DNA from: Candidatus Dormiibacterota bacterium
GTDB taxonomy: Bacteria > Chloroflexota > Dormibacteria > Aeolococcales > Aeolococcaceae
DNA length: 5,805 nucleotides
NCBI GenBank assembly: GCA_955651875.1
Contig: CATPAP010000302.1
Location: 1-5,805, forward strand
Direction of reading: 5' to 3'
The notes beneath the pieces are model-generated. The model saw only the letters and a program-made list of their open reading frames with translations, had not been told where the DNA came from and made no database searches. Made by a program: the position numbers and the translations under genes. Position 1 is the first letter of the stretch. Every line of letters starts with the position of its first letter. Shown here piece by piece: positions 1 to 5,805 of this stretch.

Positions 1-804
1 CGGCAAGCCGCCGGCCATGACCTTGCCGAACATGGTCAGGTCGGGGCGCAGCCCGAGCACTGACTGCATCCCGCCGGTGGCGACCCTGAAGCCGGTGACG
101 ACCTCGTCGATGACCAGCAGCGCCCCAGCACGGTCACACTCCTGGCGCAGCGCCTGGGCGTAGCCGTCGGGGAGCGGGATACGCCCGTAGTGCGCGCCCG
201 ATCCCTCGAAGATGACCGCCGCCACCCGACGATCGGCGAGCACGGAGCGGAGTGCGTCAAGGTCTCCGGCTGGGATCACCGCGGTGGTCTCGAGCTGCGC
301 GGTGGGCACGCCGGCCTCCGTTCGCGGGACGCCGTTGTCGAGGTTGGCGCTGACCGCGTCCGACCAGCCGTGGAAGTGCTGGTCGAGCTTGACCACCACG
401 TCGCGACCGGTGGCGGCGCGGGTGACGCGCAGCGCGAGCATGGCGGCCTCGGTGCCCGACGAGGTGAAGCGCACCTCGTCGACCGAATCCACCATCGCGC
501 AGATGCGCTCCGCCCACTCGATCTCGAGGGGGTGGGCGGCTCCGTAGTGAGTTCCCCGCGCCACCTGGCGCGTGACGGCTGTCACCACAACCGGATGTGC
601 GTGGCCGAGCAAGAGAGCACCGTGACCCATGGTGTAGTCGACCAGCTCGCGTCCGTCGACGAGCCATTTGTGAGACCCCTCCGACCGCGCCACGTACAGC
701 GGCGGCGAGTAGGCGCGCGCGACGTGCGTGGCGCCGCCGGGGAGCACTCGGGCGGCCCGGCCGGCGAGGTCGGAGAGGGAGTCCGTCATGCCGGGATTGT
801 CCAT
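1..804 (-). CDS. Class-III PLP aminotransferase, GSA-aminomutase-like (partial; C-terminus off the left edge)
   Basis: The minus-strand reading frame stays open from ATG at 804 to the window edge, giving 268 residues without a stop. It aligns in order with glutamate-1-semialdehyde 2,1-aminomutase-like aminotransferases (fold type I): RVLPGG near residues 19-24, the LGHAHP segment 66-71, SSGTEA (PLP-phosphate loop) 115-120, FHGWSD 144-149, IDEVVTGFR 232-240 with Asp233 expected to bind the pyridine nitrogen, and FGKVMAGG 259-266 with Lys261 as the expected Schiff-base lysine. The family is about 420-450 residues, so roughly 40% is missing. The usual VEP motif of true HemL reads FEG (199-201) and YHGHAD reads FHGWSD. 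I therefore infer a related transaminase of unknown substrate rather than the tetrapyrrole enzyme. In-frame ATGs at 819 and 789 are alternative starts. The only Shine-Dalgarno-like GGAGG (839-835) is too far from all of them to decide. Confidence 0.9.
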   Translation of the reverse strand, partial: MDNPGMTDSLSDLAGRAARVLPGGATHVARAYSPPLYVARSEGSHKWLVDGRELVDYTMGHGALLLGHAHPVVVTAVTRQVARGTHYGAAHPLEIEWAERICAMVDSVDEVRFTSSGTEAAMLALRVTRAATGRDVVVKLDQHFHGWSDAVSANLDNGVPRTEAGVPTAQLETTAVIPAGDLDALRSVLADRRVAAVIFEGSGAHYGRIPLPDGYAQALRQECDRAGALLVIDEVVTGFRVATGGMQSVLGLRPDLTMFGKVMAGGLP

Positions 805-844
805 GTCGGAGGGCAGCATCCGTCGCGTCGCAAGCCTCCGATCC

Positions 845-852
845 TCTATAAC
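845..852. promoter_or_regulatory. Candidate shared -10 boxes between the aminotransferase and the tRNA-Cys fragment
   Basis: The AT-rich island CTCTATAACC is the only one in this short divergent gap. On the plus strand TATAAC (847-852) lies 11 bases before the tRNA-like start at 864, the right distance for a tRNA promoter -10 box. On the minus strand TATAGA (850-845) could serve the aminotransferase. No convincing -35 hexamer is visible at 16-19 bp on either side, so this is a weak call. Confidence 0.25.
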
Positions 853-863
853 CGGACGGCGGC

Positions 864-902
<39 letters not shown>

Positions 903-1467
903 GGCCCTTTGGCTATCCGGCGTTGGTCGCGCGTGGCCGATTTGCTTTCCACGCTGCCAGCTCCTCTGGCGTGGGCGGCGTTTCCAGGTCCAGGGGGCGC
1001 CGTCGTCGGCTTCGCGGCTGGAGCCGGCCGCGGGTCTGGTCGCGGGGCCGAGCGCCAGCCTCTCCACCTCCGGGACCACGCGAGAGCTGATCAACTGGCT
1101 CGCCGGGCAGATTGTGGTGATTCGAGTCTGCCCGGCGTGAGGGTGGAATCGGGCGCCAGCCGCATGCTGGTGTGCACGGATGCTCGTTGAGGTGATCGAC
1201 AGCAGCCCAGTTACTGGCGGTTGTCCTCACCATCCTGAGCCGCCCACAGCAGGGCGAATTATCTTCACGCAGGGGCCGAACAGCGCCGATGTCCTTACTT
1301 ACGACACTGACTGGCCTGGACTGTCCGGAAGGCCGCACCACGGTGACCCGTCCGGTACGGCTACACGATCCTTTCCAGGGTGGGAGCCGGTGATCGTTCC
1401 ATGGGCGACGGCGCCGACCCGCGCCGCTCGGCAGCACCGGTTCCGCTCGCAGCTCACAACTCGGCAG
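903..1467. other. Gene-poor spacer, possible integration or rearrangement scar
   Basis: About 565 bases with no reading frame I can support as a gene. The long frames on either strand have arginine/proline-rich, low-complexity translations typical of antisense or non-coding GC-rich DNA. One minus-strand frame ends at 913 with a more natural-looking hydrophilic tail (LDLETPPTPEELAAWKANRP, about 1000-925), but it has no recognisable start or family. Around 1255-1310 the base composition is visibly less GC-rich than the flanking genes. The stretch also holds the hairpin at 1101-1137, annotated separately. The tRNA half at its left edge suggests foreign or rearranged DNA, but no integrase, transposase or terminal repeat is visible. 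Confidence 0.5.
1101..1137. repeat. Perfect 11-bp inverted repeat (hairpin) with 15-nt loop
   Basis: Arms CGCCGGGCAGA (1101-1111) and TCTGCCCGGCG (1127-1137) are exact reverse complements around TTGTGGTGATTCGAG. The stem is very stable and could act as a terminator or RNA structure, though neither side has a T-run. The loop resembles tRNA parts: TTGTGGT looks like a His anticodon loop and TTCGAGT like a T-loop. No full cloverleaf can be drawn from it. Confidence 0.7.
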
Positions 1468-1499
1468 AGATCGGGGCTAAACCACGCATGCCCCGATCT
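1468..1499 (-). terminator. Hairpin downstream of the propeller-lectin gene, candidate terminator
   Basis: Arms AGATCGGGGC (1468-1477) and GCCCCGATCT (1490-1499) are perfect 10-bp reverse complements around a 12-nt loop. The repeat begins 34 bases past the TAA stop of the minus-strand gene, the usual place for a terminator. No T-tract follows on the minus strand, which is common for actinobacterial terminators but leaves the role unproven. Confidence 0.55.
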
Positions 1500-1533
1500 T
1501 CAGGCGCACACCACCGAGGAATTAGCGGACCCG

Positions 1534-3810
1534 TTACTGCGAGGCTGTGGCGGAGACGTTGCTGACGGTATGGATATCGGTCGAGCCACCGGTGCCGCCG
1601 GTGAACGCGAGATACACCATGGGCGGCAAGGGAACTGTTGACTGGAGCACGACCGTTCCGTCGACGCTCACGCTCAAGGCTCCCGCGGCATTCGTGCTGA
1701 CCTGCCATTGATGGGTGCCGGTGCGTAATGCCGGGATCGCGCTTGCTGTTGCGGCGAAGGTGAGTTTGGTGTTGACGTAGCCGGTGGCCACGCCGACGAA
1801 GTTGTTGGACGGGTCGGCGGTCGAACCCTTGTAGGTGTCGAGTGCGACCGCTACCCCGGGCAGGCCCCCGAACCCTTCCCCGTCTCCGGCCGCGCCCAGG
1901 GAGGTCGGAGTGGAGGTGCTGGCATCCAGCAGGGCCAGGGTGAGGCCATCGGCGCCGGTGCCGCCGCCGATGGTGCTGGTGAAGTTAGCGGTGATCCCCC
2001 TACTGGAGACGGCGGTCGGGAACACGGCGCTGCCGGCTTGTTTGGTGAGGGCCGCCGTCAGCTGGGTCGCGCCGCTGACGATCTTGGCGGATCCGTTGAG
2101 GGTCCAGCCGCCGGCTGCCGGGTCACCGATCGTGACTTGAGAGTGAGAGCTGCCGAAGTCGAGAACGGTCCCTGTTCGGGTGCCGACGAGCACGTTGCCA
2201 TCAGCTACCAGCGGCCGGCCGAACTTGGCGGCGGTCCCGATCGGGGCGGAGAACACCTGGGTCAGCACATTGCCGACCGGGACTGCCTTGAAGGCGACCA
2301 GGGTGGAGTTCAGGCCGTCCTTGGTCGGCGAGTGGATCGCCCAGACCAGCGCGCTGCCAGGGGTGGTTCCGTTGGAGGTGACGACCGCTGAGGAGGAGGT
2401 GAAGTAGAAGGTGGCCGAGGATTGGGCGACCTTCGACAGGTGGGGCATTCCACCCGTGGTCGGGGTGTTCTTGAAGGCGAGCAGCGGCTTCCCGTCCTCG
2501 AGGCTGTAGACGTAGCCGCCCTCGCCCGGGTAGACGGCGGGCTGGCTGAAGATGCGTCCGTACTGGCCGAGCTTTTGGACGACGTTGTCCTGGGTGCTGC
2601 CGCGGCCACCGAACTTCGCGGCGTCGAGCAGATAGAGGTAGCCGGCCTTGCCGCCTTGCAGGATCACGCTCGGATGACTCGTCGTGCCGAAGATGGACGG
2701 CAGCAGAGTGGGCCCGCCGGAGCCGAGGTCCTGATCGTTGACGTTGAGGGTGTCGGCGTTGTAGGGCGCGAAGAAGTCTTGGACGGCGAGCTTGCCGGCG
2801 CTGCCCACGCTCAGGCGTACCACTGAGTTGGCCAGGGTGTGCGGCGCGGTGGACCCGACCGGGGGCGTCGCGCCGTTTCCGGTGGCGAAGATGAGCTGCC
2901 CGGGGGCGTCGGAGACGAGTTCGGCGCCGCTCTCCCACACGCTCCCCAAGGGCTTGGACGCCGTGGTATGCGCCTCGGTGGTGAAAAGCGCCGTGAGCTT
3001 GGCCGTCGTCGTGGAGACGCCGGCGATCCAGCCGCGGGCCAGCGGGTTGTCACACAGCGAGCCGAAGGCGACGTACACGACGCCGCTGAGCAGCACCAGC
3101 GCGGGTCGCTGCAGCAAGGCCAGGGGGTTGAATGTGACCGAGGGGTCGTTGTCGGCTGGTCCCGCGATCGTCACCGGCCATCCCGTCAACTCGGCACCGG
3201 TCGCTACCGACAGGGCGTGCAGCTTGTACACCGGATGGGCCGTGTCGGTGCCGGTGTAGGTCTTGGAGGCGGCGTATAGGGTGCTGCCGTCGGGGCTCAG
3301 CACGGGGCGCCCGGTGACGCCAACGGTGGGTGTGATGTCGGTGCAGCTGATCGTCGAGGTTGGCCACGGCTGGCCGAGGCTGTGGGTCCAGAGGGCGGCG
3401 CCGGCGCTGAGGCTGAGTCCGTCGACTTCGTTGTTCTCCGTTGCCGCGATGACCGTGGATCCAGAACGGATCAGGGGAGCGTAGACCTGGCCGGAGACGC
3501 TGGCCGACCAGCGGCTTCCGAAGCTGGCACTGGCCACGACGCTGGGTGACAGCGCCGCCTCGTCGGGGTACCAGCCCTGGCCGCTGGTGTCGGCGGTCGA
3601 GATGACCGGGGCTGCGCTCACTCTCGTGACGGATGTGCCGAGCCCCGCGGTCGCCAGGAGCACAGAAAGGGCCAGACCGGCACCGACCCGAAAGCGCATA
3701 CCGGGCCGGCGACGACGGGCGCGGGATGCGCCGAGGCCGATTGTCGTTATCGATTCTCGCCGCCTCAGGCGGCGCAAGGTGACGGCACGGAAAGTGTCGT
3801 GACCAGACAT
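1534..3810 (-). CDS. Secreted PQQ-like beta-propeller protein with C-terminal L-type (legume-type) lectin domain
   Basis: Predicted 758 residues from ATG 3810 to TAA at 1536-1534. I chose this start because GGGGGG lies 8 bases upstream. GTG 3855 and ATG 3834 lack a ribosome site; ATG 3699 would leave a normal-length signal peptide. Residues 38-66 form the export signal, hydrophobic GAGLALSVLLATAGLG with likely cleavage at VSA|AP, preceded by an unusual Arg-rich leader. Residues about 75-555 are beta-propeller repeats of the PQQ/WD40-like type: SGQVYAPLI 106-114, SPDGSTLYAAS 172-182, LHALSVATGAEL 198-208, GGKAGYLYLLDA 386-397, GNVLVGTRTGTVLDFG 538-553. There is no vicinal Cys pair as in quinoprotein dehydrogenases; the only cysteines are 156 and 253, so a non-enzymatic scaffold is likely. 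Residues 567-758 resemble L-type lectins: GADGLTLALLD 619-629, GVAVALDTY 652-660, DPSNNFVGVATG 666-677. Legume lectins have Glu and Asn metal ligands where this protein has Ala656 and Gly662; Asp658 and Asp666 remain. Inferred role: extracellular glycan recognition. It is transcribed divergently from the GH5 gene. Confidence 0.9.
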   Translation of the reverse strand: MSGHDTFRAVTLRRLRRRESITTIGLGASRARRRRPGMRFRVGAGLALSVLLATAGLGTSVTRVSAAPVISTADTSGQGWYPDEAALSPSVVASASFGSRWSASVSGQVYAPLIRSGSTVIAATENNEVDGLSLSAGAALWTHSLGQPWPTSTISCTDITPTVGVTGRPVLSPDGSTLYAASKTYTGTDTAHPVYKLHALSVATGAELTGWPVTIAGPADNDPSVTFNPLALLQRPALVLLSGVVYVAFGSLCDNPLARGWIAGVSTTTAKLTALFTTEAHTTASKPLGSVWESGAELVSDAPGQLIFATGNGATPPVGSTAPHTLANSVVRLSVGSAGKLAVQDFFAPYNADTLNVNDQDLGSGGPTLLPSIFGTTSHPSVILQGGKAGYLYLLDAAKFGGRGSTQDNVVQKLGQYGRIFSQPAVYPGEGGYVYSLEDGKPLLAFKNTPTTGGMPHLSKVAQSSATFYFTSSSAVVTSNGTTPGSALVWAIHSPTKDGLNSTLVAFKAVPVGNVLTQVFSAPIGTAAKFGRPLVADGNVLVGTRTGTVLDFGSSHSQVTIGDPAAGGWTLNGSAKIVSGATQLTAALTKQAGSAVFPTAVSSRGITANFTSTIGGGTGADGLTLALLDASTSTPTSLGAAGDGEGFGGLPGVAVALDTYKGSTADPSNNFVGVATGYVNTKLTFAATASAIPALRTGTHQWQVSTNAAGALSVSVDGTVVLQSTVPLPPMVYLAFTGGTGGSTDIHTVSNVSATASQ
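3758..3774. repeat. Short perfect inverted repeat CGCCGCC-TCA-GGCGGCG near the 5' end of the propeller-lectin gene
   Basis: Seven-base arms with a 3-base loop. If translation starts at 3810 it lies in the Arg-rich leader (RRLRRR). If it starts at ATG 3699 it would be a 5'-UTR hairpin about 60 bases before the start. It may be a simple by-product of Arg codons in GC-rich DNA. Confidence 0.4.
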
Positions 3811-3870
3811 CAACGCGACCCCCCATCGGTACATGGCGGCGTCCGACCAGAACACCGCGGCGAGCCTGGC

Positions 3871-3898
3871 AGCGTAGCACGCGAGAACTGCGCCACAA
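3871..3898 (-). promoter_or_regulatory. Candidate promoter for the propeller-lectin gene
   Basis: On the minus strand TTGTGG (3898-3893) and TACGCT (3876-3871) are separated by 16 bp, fitting the housekeeping-sigma pattern TTGnnn/TAnnnT. Transcription would start near 3864, leaving a leader of about 54 bases to ATG 3810. That favours 3810 over GTG 3855 as the start. Called by eye from two short hexamers. Confidence 0.4.
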
Positions 3899-3920
3899 CC
3901 TCACCGGTCACCCGAGCGTC

Positions 3921-3961
3921 CGGCAAGTTGCCGCGTGGAAAACGCTCGCCACGGCGGCAAC
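3921..3961. promoter_or_regulatory. Nested inverted repeats between divergent promoters, candidate operator
   Basis: CGGCAA (3921-3926) and TTGCCG (3928-3933) form a palindrome with one central base. Overlapping it, GTTGCCGCGTGG (3927-3938) pairs with CCACGGCGGCAAC (3949-3961) around AAAACGCTCG, with a one-base bulge. A further copy, GTTGCTGCCGTG (3998-4009), matches 11 of 12 bases of the reverse complement of the right arm. The cluster sits upstream of both candidate promoters, ending 8 bases before the plus-strand -35 box, so a transcription-factor site serving both genes is plausible. The regulator is unknown. Confidence 0.45.
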
Positions 3962-3968
3962 AGGCATC

Positions 3969-3999
3969 TTGGCGAGTCCTGTCCCTCGATGGCTAGGGT
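3969..3999 (+). promoter_or_regulatory. Candidate promoter for the GH5 gene
   Basis: TTGGCG (3969-3974) and TAGGGT (3994-3999) are 19 bp apart. TAGGGT is a good actinobacterial -10 box but the spacer is slightly long. Transcription would begin near 4006, leaving a leader of about 93 bases. The third GTTGC-type repeat (3998-4009) overlaps the end of the -10 box and the predicted start site, where a bound repressor would act. Confidence 0.35.
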
Positions 4000-4098
4000 T
4001 GCTGCCGTGTGGCGTAGGGGCATGGAAACTGACCGGGCGGATGTCGGCGCGACGCGGGAGAGGGAACGTCGAAAGCGAGGCCGAGGCCGGGACCGGCC

Positions 4099-5226
4099 AT
4101 GATGAGCGCCATGCGGCAGGGTATGCGTCGTCACCGCTGGGCGTCGACGATCGGCGTCGTCACCCTCGCGGGTGCGGCCACCGCGGTGCTCATCCATGCC
4201 GTCGGCTCTGGCCCACCCGCGAGTTCGGCGACGCCAGCTCCGGTTCGCCCGATGGGTGGGGTGGACGTCGTTGGAGGTCGGCTCGTGACGGCCGGCGGCC
4301 GTGCTGTCCAACTTGGCGGCGTGGTGTGGTCCGGTGCCGAGTACGCGTGCCTTGGCGGGCATGGAGCGTTCGCGGGACCAACCGGGCCGGCCGCTGTCGC
4401 CGCGGTGGCCGAATGGCATGTCGACGCGGTTCGCGTGCCTCTCAACGAGGACTGCTGGTTGGGCATCAACAGGCTGCCCGCCGCCTCGTCCGGCGCGACG
4501 TACCGCAGAGTGGTCGCCCTCTTCGTGCACCTCCTCGAGGATCGAGGCATCGTCGTCGACCTCGACCTGCACTGGTCCGCACCGGGCAGCCAGCTCGCGA
4601 CCGGTCAGCAGGACATGGCCGACGCCGATCATTCCGTGCGCTTCTGGCAAGAGGTCGCGGCGGCCTTCCGGAGCGACCCCTACGTGATCTTCGAGCTGTA
4701 CAACGAGCCCCATGGCATCTCCTGGTCCTGCTGGCGCGACGGCTGCATGGTGCCACCACGCCCCGGAACGCGCGGGTACCGGGCAGCAGGCATGCAACAG
4801 CTCGTGGACGCAGTACGAGCGGCGGAGGCGCGAAACCCGTTGCTGCTCGATGGGCTCGCGCACGCCACCGATCTCAGCGGCTGGCGAGCGCACGAGCCTG
4901 ACGACCCGGCGCATGCGCTCGTCGCCGCCTGGCACGTCTACGGGCCCGCTGGATGCGGCCCATCGTGCTGGCAACGGACGGTGTCCGGGCTGCACGGCGC
5001 GCCAATGCTCGTCACGGAGTTCGGCGAGACGGACTGCAGGTCGGCCTTCGTGGATGAGTTCATGACGTGGCTCGACGGACGCGGAATCGGATACCTCGCC
5101 TGGGCCTGGAACCCCTGGCAGGGCTGCCACGGACCATCGCTGATCGACAGTTACGCAGGCGTGCCCTACGGCGCCTACGGCGTAGCCGTCATGCGCCACC
5201 TCAAGGCGAGATTCCCGGCGAGCTGA
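4099..5226 (+). CDS. Exported GH5 cellulase-like glycoside hydrolase
   Basis: 375 residues. Family GH5 retaining enzymes cleave beta-1,4-linked glucans or mannans by a double-displacement mechanism. All expected landmarks are present: Arg112 in VRVPLNEDCW (111-120), His158 in DLDLHW (154-159), acid/base Glu203 in LYNEP (200-204), His279 and Tyr281 in AWHVYG (277-282), nucleophile Glu307 in VTEFGE (305-310), and the substrate-stacking Trp region AWAWNPW (334-340). The pattern SGAEYAC...VPLNEDCWLGIN...DADHS is that of an actinobacterial GH5 cellulase subgroup. The N-terminus has MRRHRW followed by hydrophobic residues 15-35: a signal peptide or membrane anchor, without lipobox. Eight cysteines (84, 119, 211, 216, 286, 290, 313, 343) suit disulfides outside the cell. 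No carbohydrate-binding module is attached. The family GVNRSG strand reads GVVWSG (74-79). Starts at 4102, 4111 or 4123 are possible; GAGG (4083-4086) and GGGA (about 4089-4092) are weak ribosome sites. The exact substrate cannot be told from sequence. Confidence 0.93.
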   Translation: MMSAMRQGMRRHRWASTIGVVTLAGAATAVLIHAVGSGPPASSATPAPVRPMGGVDVVGGRLVTAGGRAVQLGGVVWSGAEYACLGGHGAFAGPTGPAAVAAVAEWHVDAVRVPLNEDCWLGINRLPAASSGATYRRVVALFVHLLEDRGIVVDLDLHWSAPGSQLATGQQDMADADHSVRFWQEVAAAFRSDPYVIFELYNEPHGISWSCWRDGCMVPPRPGTRGYRAAGMQQLVDAVRAAEARNPLLLDGLAHATDLSGWRAHEPDDPAHALVAAWHVYGPAGCGPSCWQRTVSGLHGAPMLVTEFGETDCRSAFVDEFMTWLDGRGIGYLAWAWNPWQGCHGPSLIDSYAGVPYGAYGVAVMRHLKARFPAS

Positions 5227-5340
5227 CGCCGCTTGGCCTCAGAACCACCTTCCCGAATTGAGCTGGGCTGTGGAGTCGTGGATTGGTGCGACCTCTGTAT
5301 CATCCCGGGATTCGACATCGACCGGAGTGGGGGGGAGCTG
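5227..5340 (+). other. Intergenic spacer between GH5 and GT2 genes
   Basis: 114 bases with no clear terminator. It contains a 10-bp palindrome ATCCCGGGAT (5302-5311) and ends in the G-rich ribosome site GGGGGGGAG just before ATG 5341. Lack of a strong hairpin allows read-through from the GH5 gene, so co-transcription of the two plus-strand genes is possible. No convincing promoter was seen. Confidence 0.35.
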
Positions 5341-5805
5341 ATGACGGACTTGACGTCCACCGTTTCCTCCGGAACGACCGCCGACCTCGACAAGAGTCCG
5401 TCCAACCCAAGAGGATGGGTGACTCTCACCCCGGCGCCAGGTGCTGGCGAAGCACGTCCGCAGGCGGTCCCGACGGCTGTCGATCTCTCCGTTCTCGTGC
5501 CGACCCGCAACGAGGTCGGCAACGTGGCTGTCTTGACCGAGCGCCTCTCGGAGGCGATGACCGGGCTTGGCCGTTCCTGGGAGCTGTTGTTCCTCGACGA
5601 CAGTGACGATGCCACCCCCGACGTGATCGGTTCTCTCAGCTCCCGTCACCCTGAGATCTCGATGCTCCACCGGCCTCGTGGCAAGCGCCCCGGTGGCCTG
5701 TCAGGGGCGGTCGTCGCCGGTTTCCGGGCCGCCCGAGGACAGGTGATGGTGGTCATGGACGGCGACTTTCAGCACCCACCTGAACTGGTGCGCGAGCTGG
5801 TCAAG
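5341..5805 (+). CDS. GT2 glycosyltransferase, polyprenyl-phosphate-sugar-synthase-like (partial; C-terminus off the right edge)
   Basis: The frame is open from ATG 5341 to the window edge, 155 residues. ATG 5341 is preceded by a G-rich Shine-Dalgarno (GGAG ending 3 bases before it). Residues 1-47 are a Ser/Thr/Pro-rich leader without signal peptide. From 48 the GT-A fold begins: DLSVLVPTRNE (48-58) is the first beta strand and nucleotide-binding loop, LLFLDDSDDATPDVI (82-96) the uracil/ribose-contacting segment, PGGLSGAVVAGFRAARG (117-133) the following helix, and VVMDGDFQHPPE (137-148) carries the DxD metal and nucleotide-sugar motif (Asp140, Asp142). This arrangement is that of dolichyl/polyprenyl-phosphate mannose or glucose synthases (DPM1-like), which load a sugar from GDP or UDP onto a lipid carrier at the cytoplasmic membrane face. 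Many actinobacterial relatives carry a C-terminal GtrA-like membrane domain; that part is not in the window. Donor and acceptor are unknown. Confidence 0.9.
   Translation, partial: MTDLTSTVSSGTTADLDKSPSNPRGWVTLTPAPGAGEARPQAVPTAVDLSVLVPTRNEVGNVAVLTERLSEAMTGLGRSWELLFLDDSDDATPDVIGSLSSRHPEISMLHRPRGKRPGGLSGAVVAGFRAARGQVMVVMDGDFQHPPELVRELVK

Noticed and set aside
1180..1641. Plus-strand frame of 153 codons in the gene-poor region
   Set aside because: No recognisable family or ribosome site; its end overlaps the lectin domain coding region in antisense and it spans the candidate terminator hairpin.
1534..3810. PQQ-dependent dehydrogenase
   Set aside because: No vicinal Cys-Cys and no catalytic quinoprotein signature is visible; only the propeller repeat pattern is shared.
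3939..3950. CelR/LacI-type operator in the loop TGGAAAACGCTCGCCA
   Set aside because: It has a central CG and TGG/CCA ends but the half-sites are not symmetric, so it is not a convincing LacI-family site.
3856..4098. A riboswitch (cyclic-di-GMP or cyclic-di-AMP type) ahead of the GH5 gene
   Set aside because: I looked for the conserved core motifs of these classes and did not find them. The repeats lie mostly upstream of the predicted transcription start.
3901..5199. A 432-codon open frame on the minus strand across the whole GH5 gene
   Set aside because: It is antisense to a gene with a full set of GH5 catalytic motifs, and its translation shows no domain. It is a by-product of GC-rich codon use.

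Overview
The window is GC-rich, with strong G/C preference at third codon positions, and looks like a chromosomal segment of an actinobacterium. The GH5 and GT2 genes have family signatures typical of soil Actinobacteria, and the promoter-like boxes (TTGnnn / TAnnnT) fit. The sequence alone does not allow a closer assignment.

Layout from left to right. (1) Positions 1-804, minus strand: the N-terminal 268 residues of a class-III (glutamate-1-semialdehyde-aminomutase-like) PLP aminotransferase, whose C-terminus lies beyond the left edge. (2) Positions 805-1533: about 730 bases with no convincing protein gene. This stretch holds a 5' half of a tRNA-Cys(GCA) that stops just after the anticodon loop, and two long perfect inverted repeats. 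The right-hand repeat lies where a terminator for the next gene would be expected. (3) Positions 1534-3810, minus strand: a large secreted protein made of a PQQ-like/WD40-like beta-propeller fused to a C-terminal legume-type (L-type) lectin domain. (4) Positions 3811-4098: a divergent control region with one candidate promoter in each direction and a cluster of related inverted and direct repeats between them. (5) Positions 4099-5226, plus strand: an exported or membrane-anchored GH5 cellulase-like glycoside hydrolase with both catalytic glutamates intact. (6) Positions 5341-5805, plus strand: the N-terminal part of a GT2 polyprenyl-phosphate-sugar-synthase-like glycosyltransferase, running off the right edge.

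Working picture (inference): the divergent lectin-propeller and GH5 genes share a regulatory region and both products act outside the membrane on glycans. The downstream GT2 would transfer sugars, perhaps to a lipid carrier. Together they suggest a small module for extracellular or envelope polysaccharide binding, trimming and synthesis. The aminotransferase probably belongs to a separate unit and is separated from the rest by the tRNA scar region. Nothing in the window is clearly a new defence, mobile or RNA system. The least explained parts are the truncated tRNA with its gene-poor flank, the lectin-propeller fusion with an altered metal site, and the repeated elements between the divergent genes.
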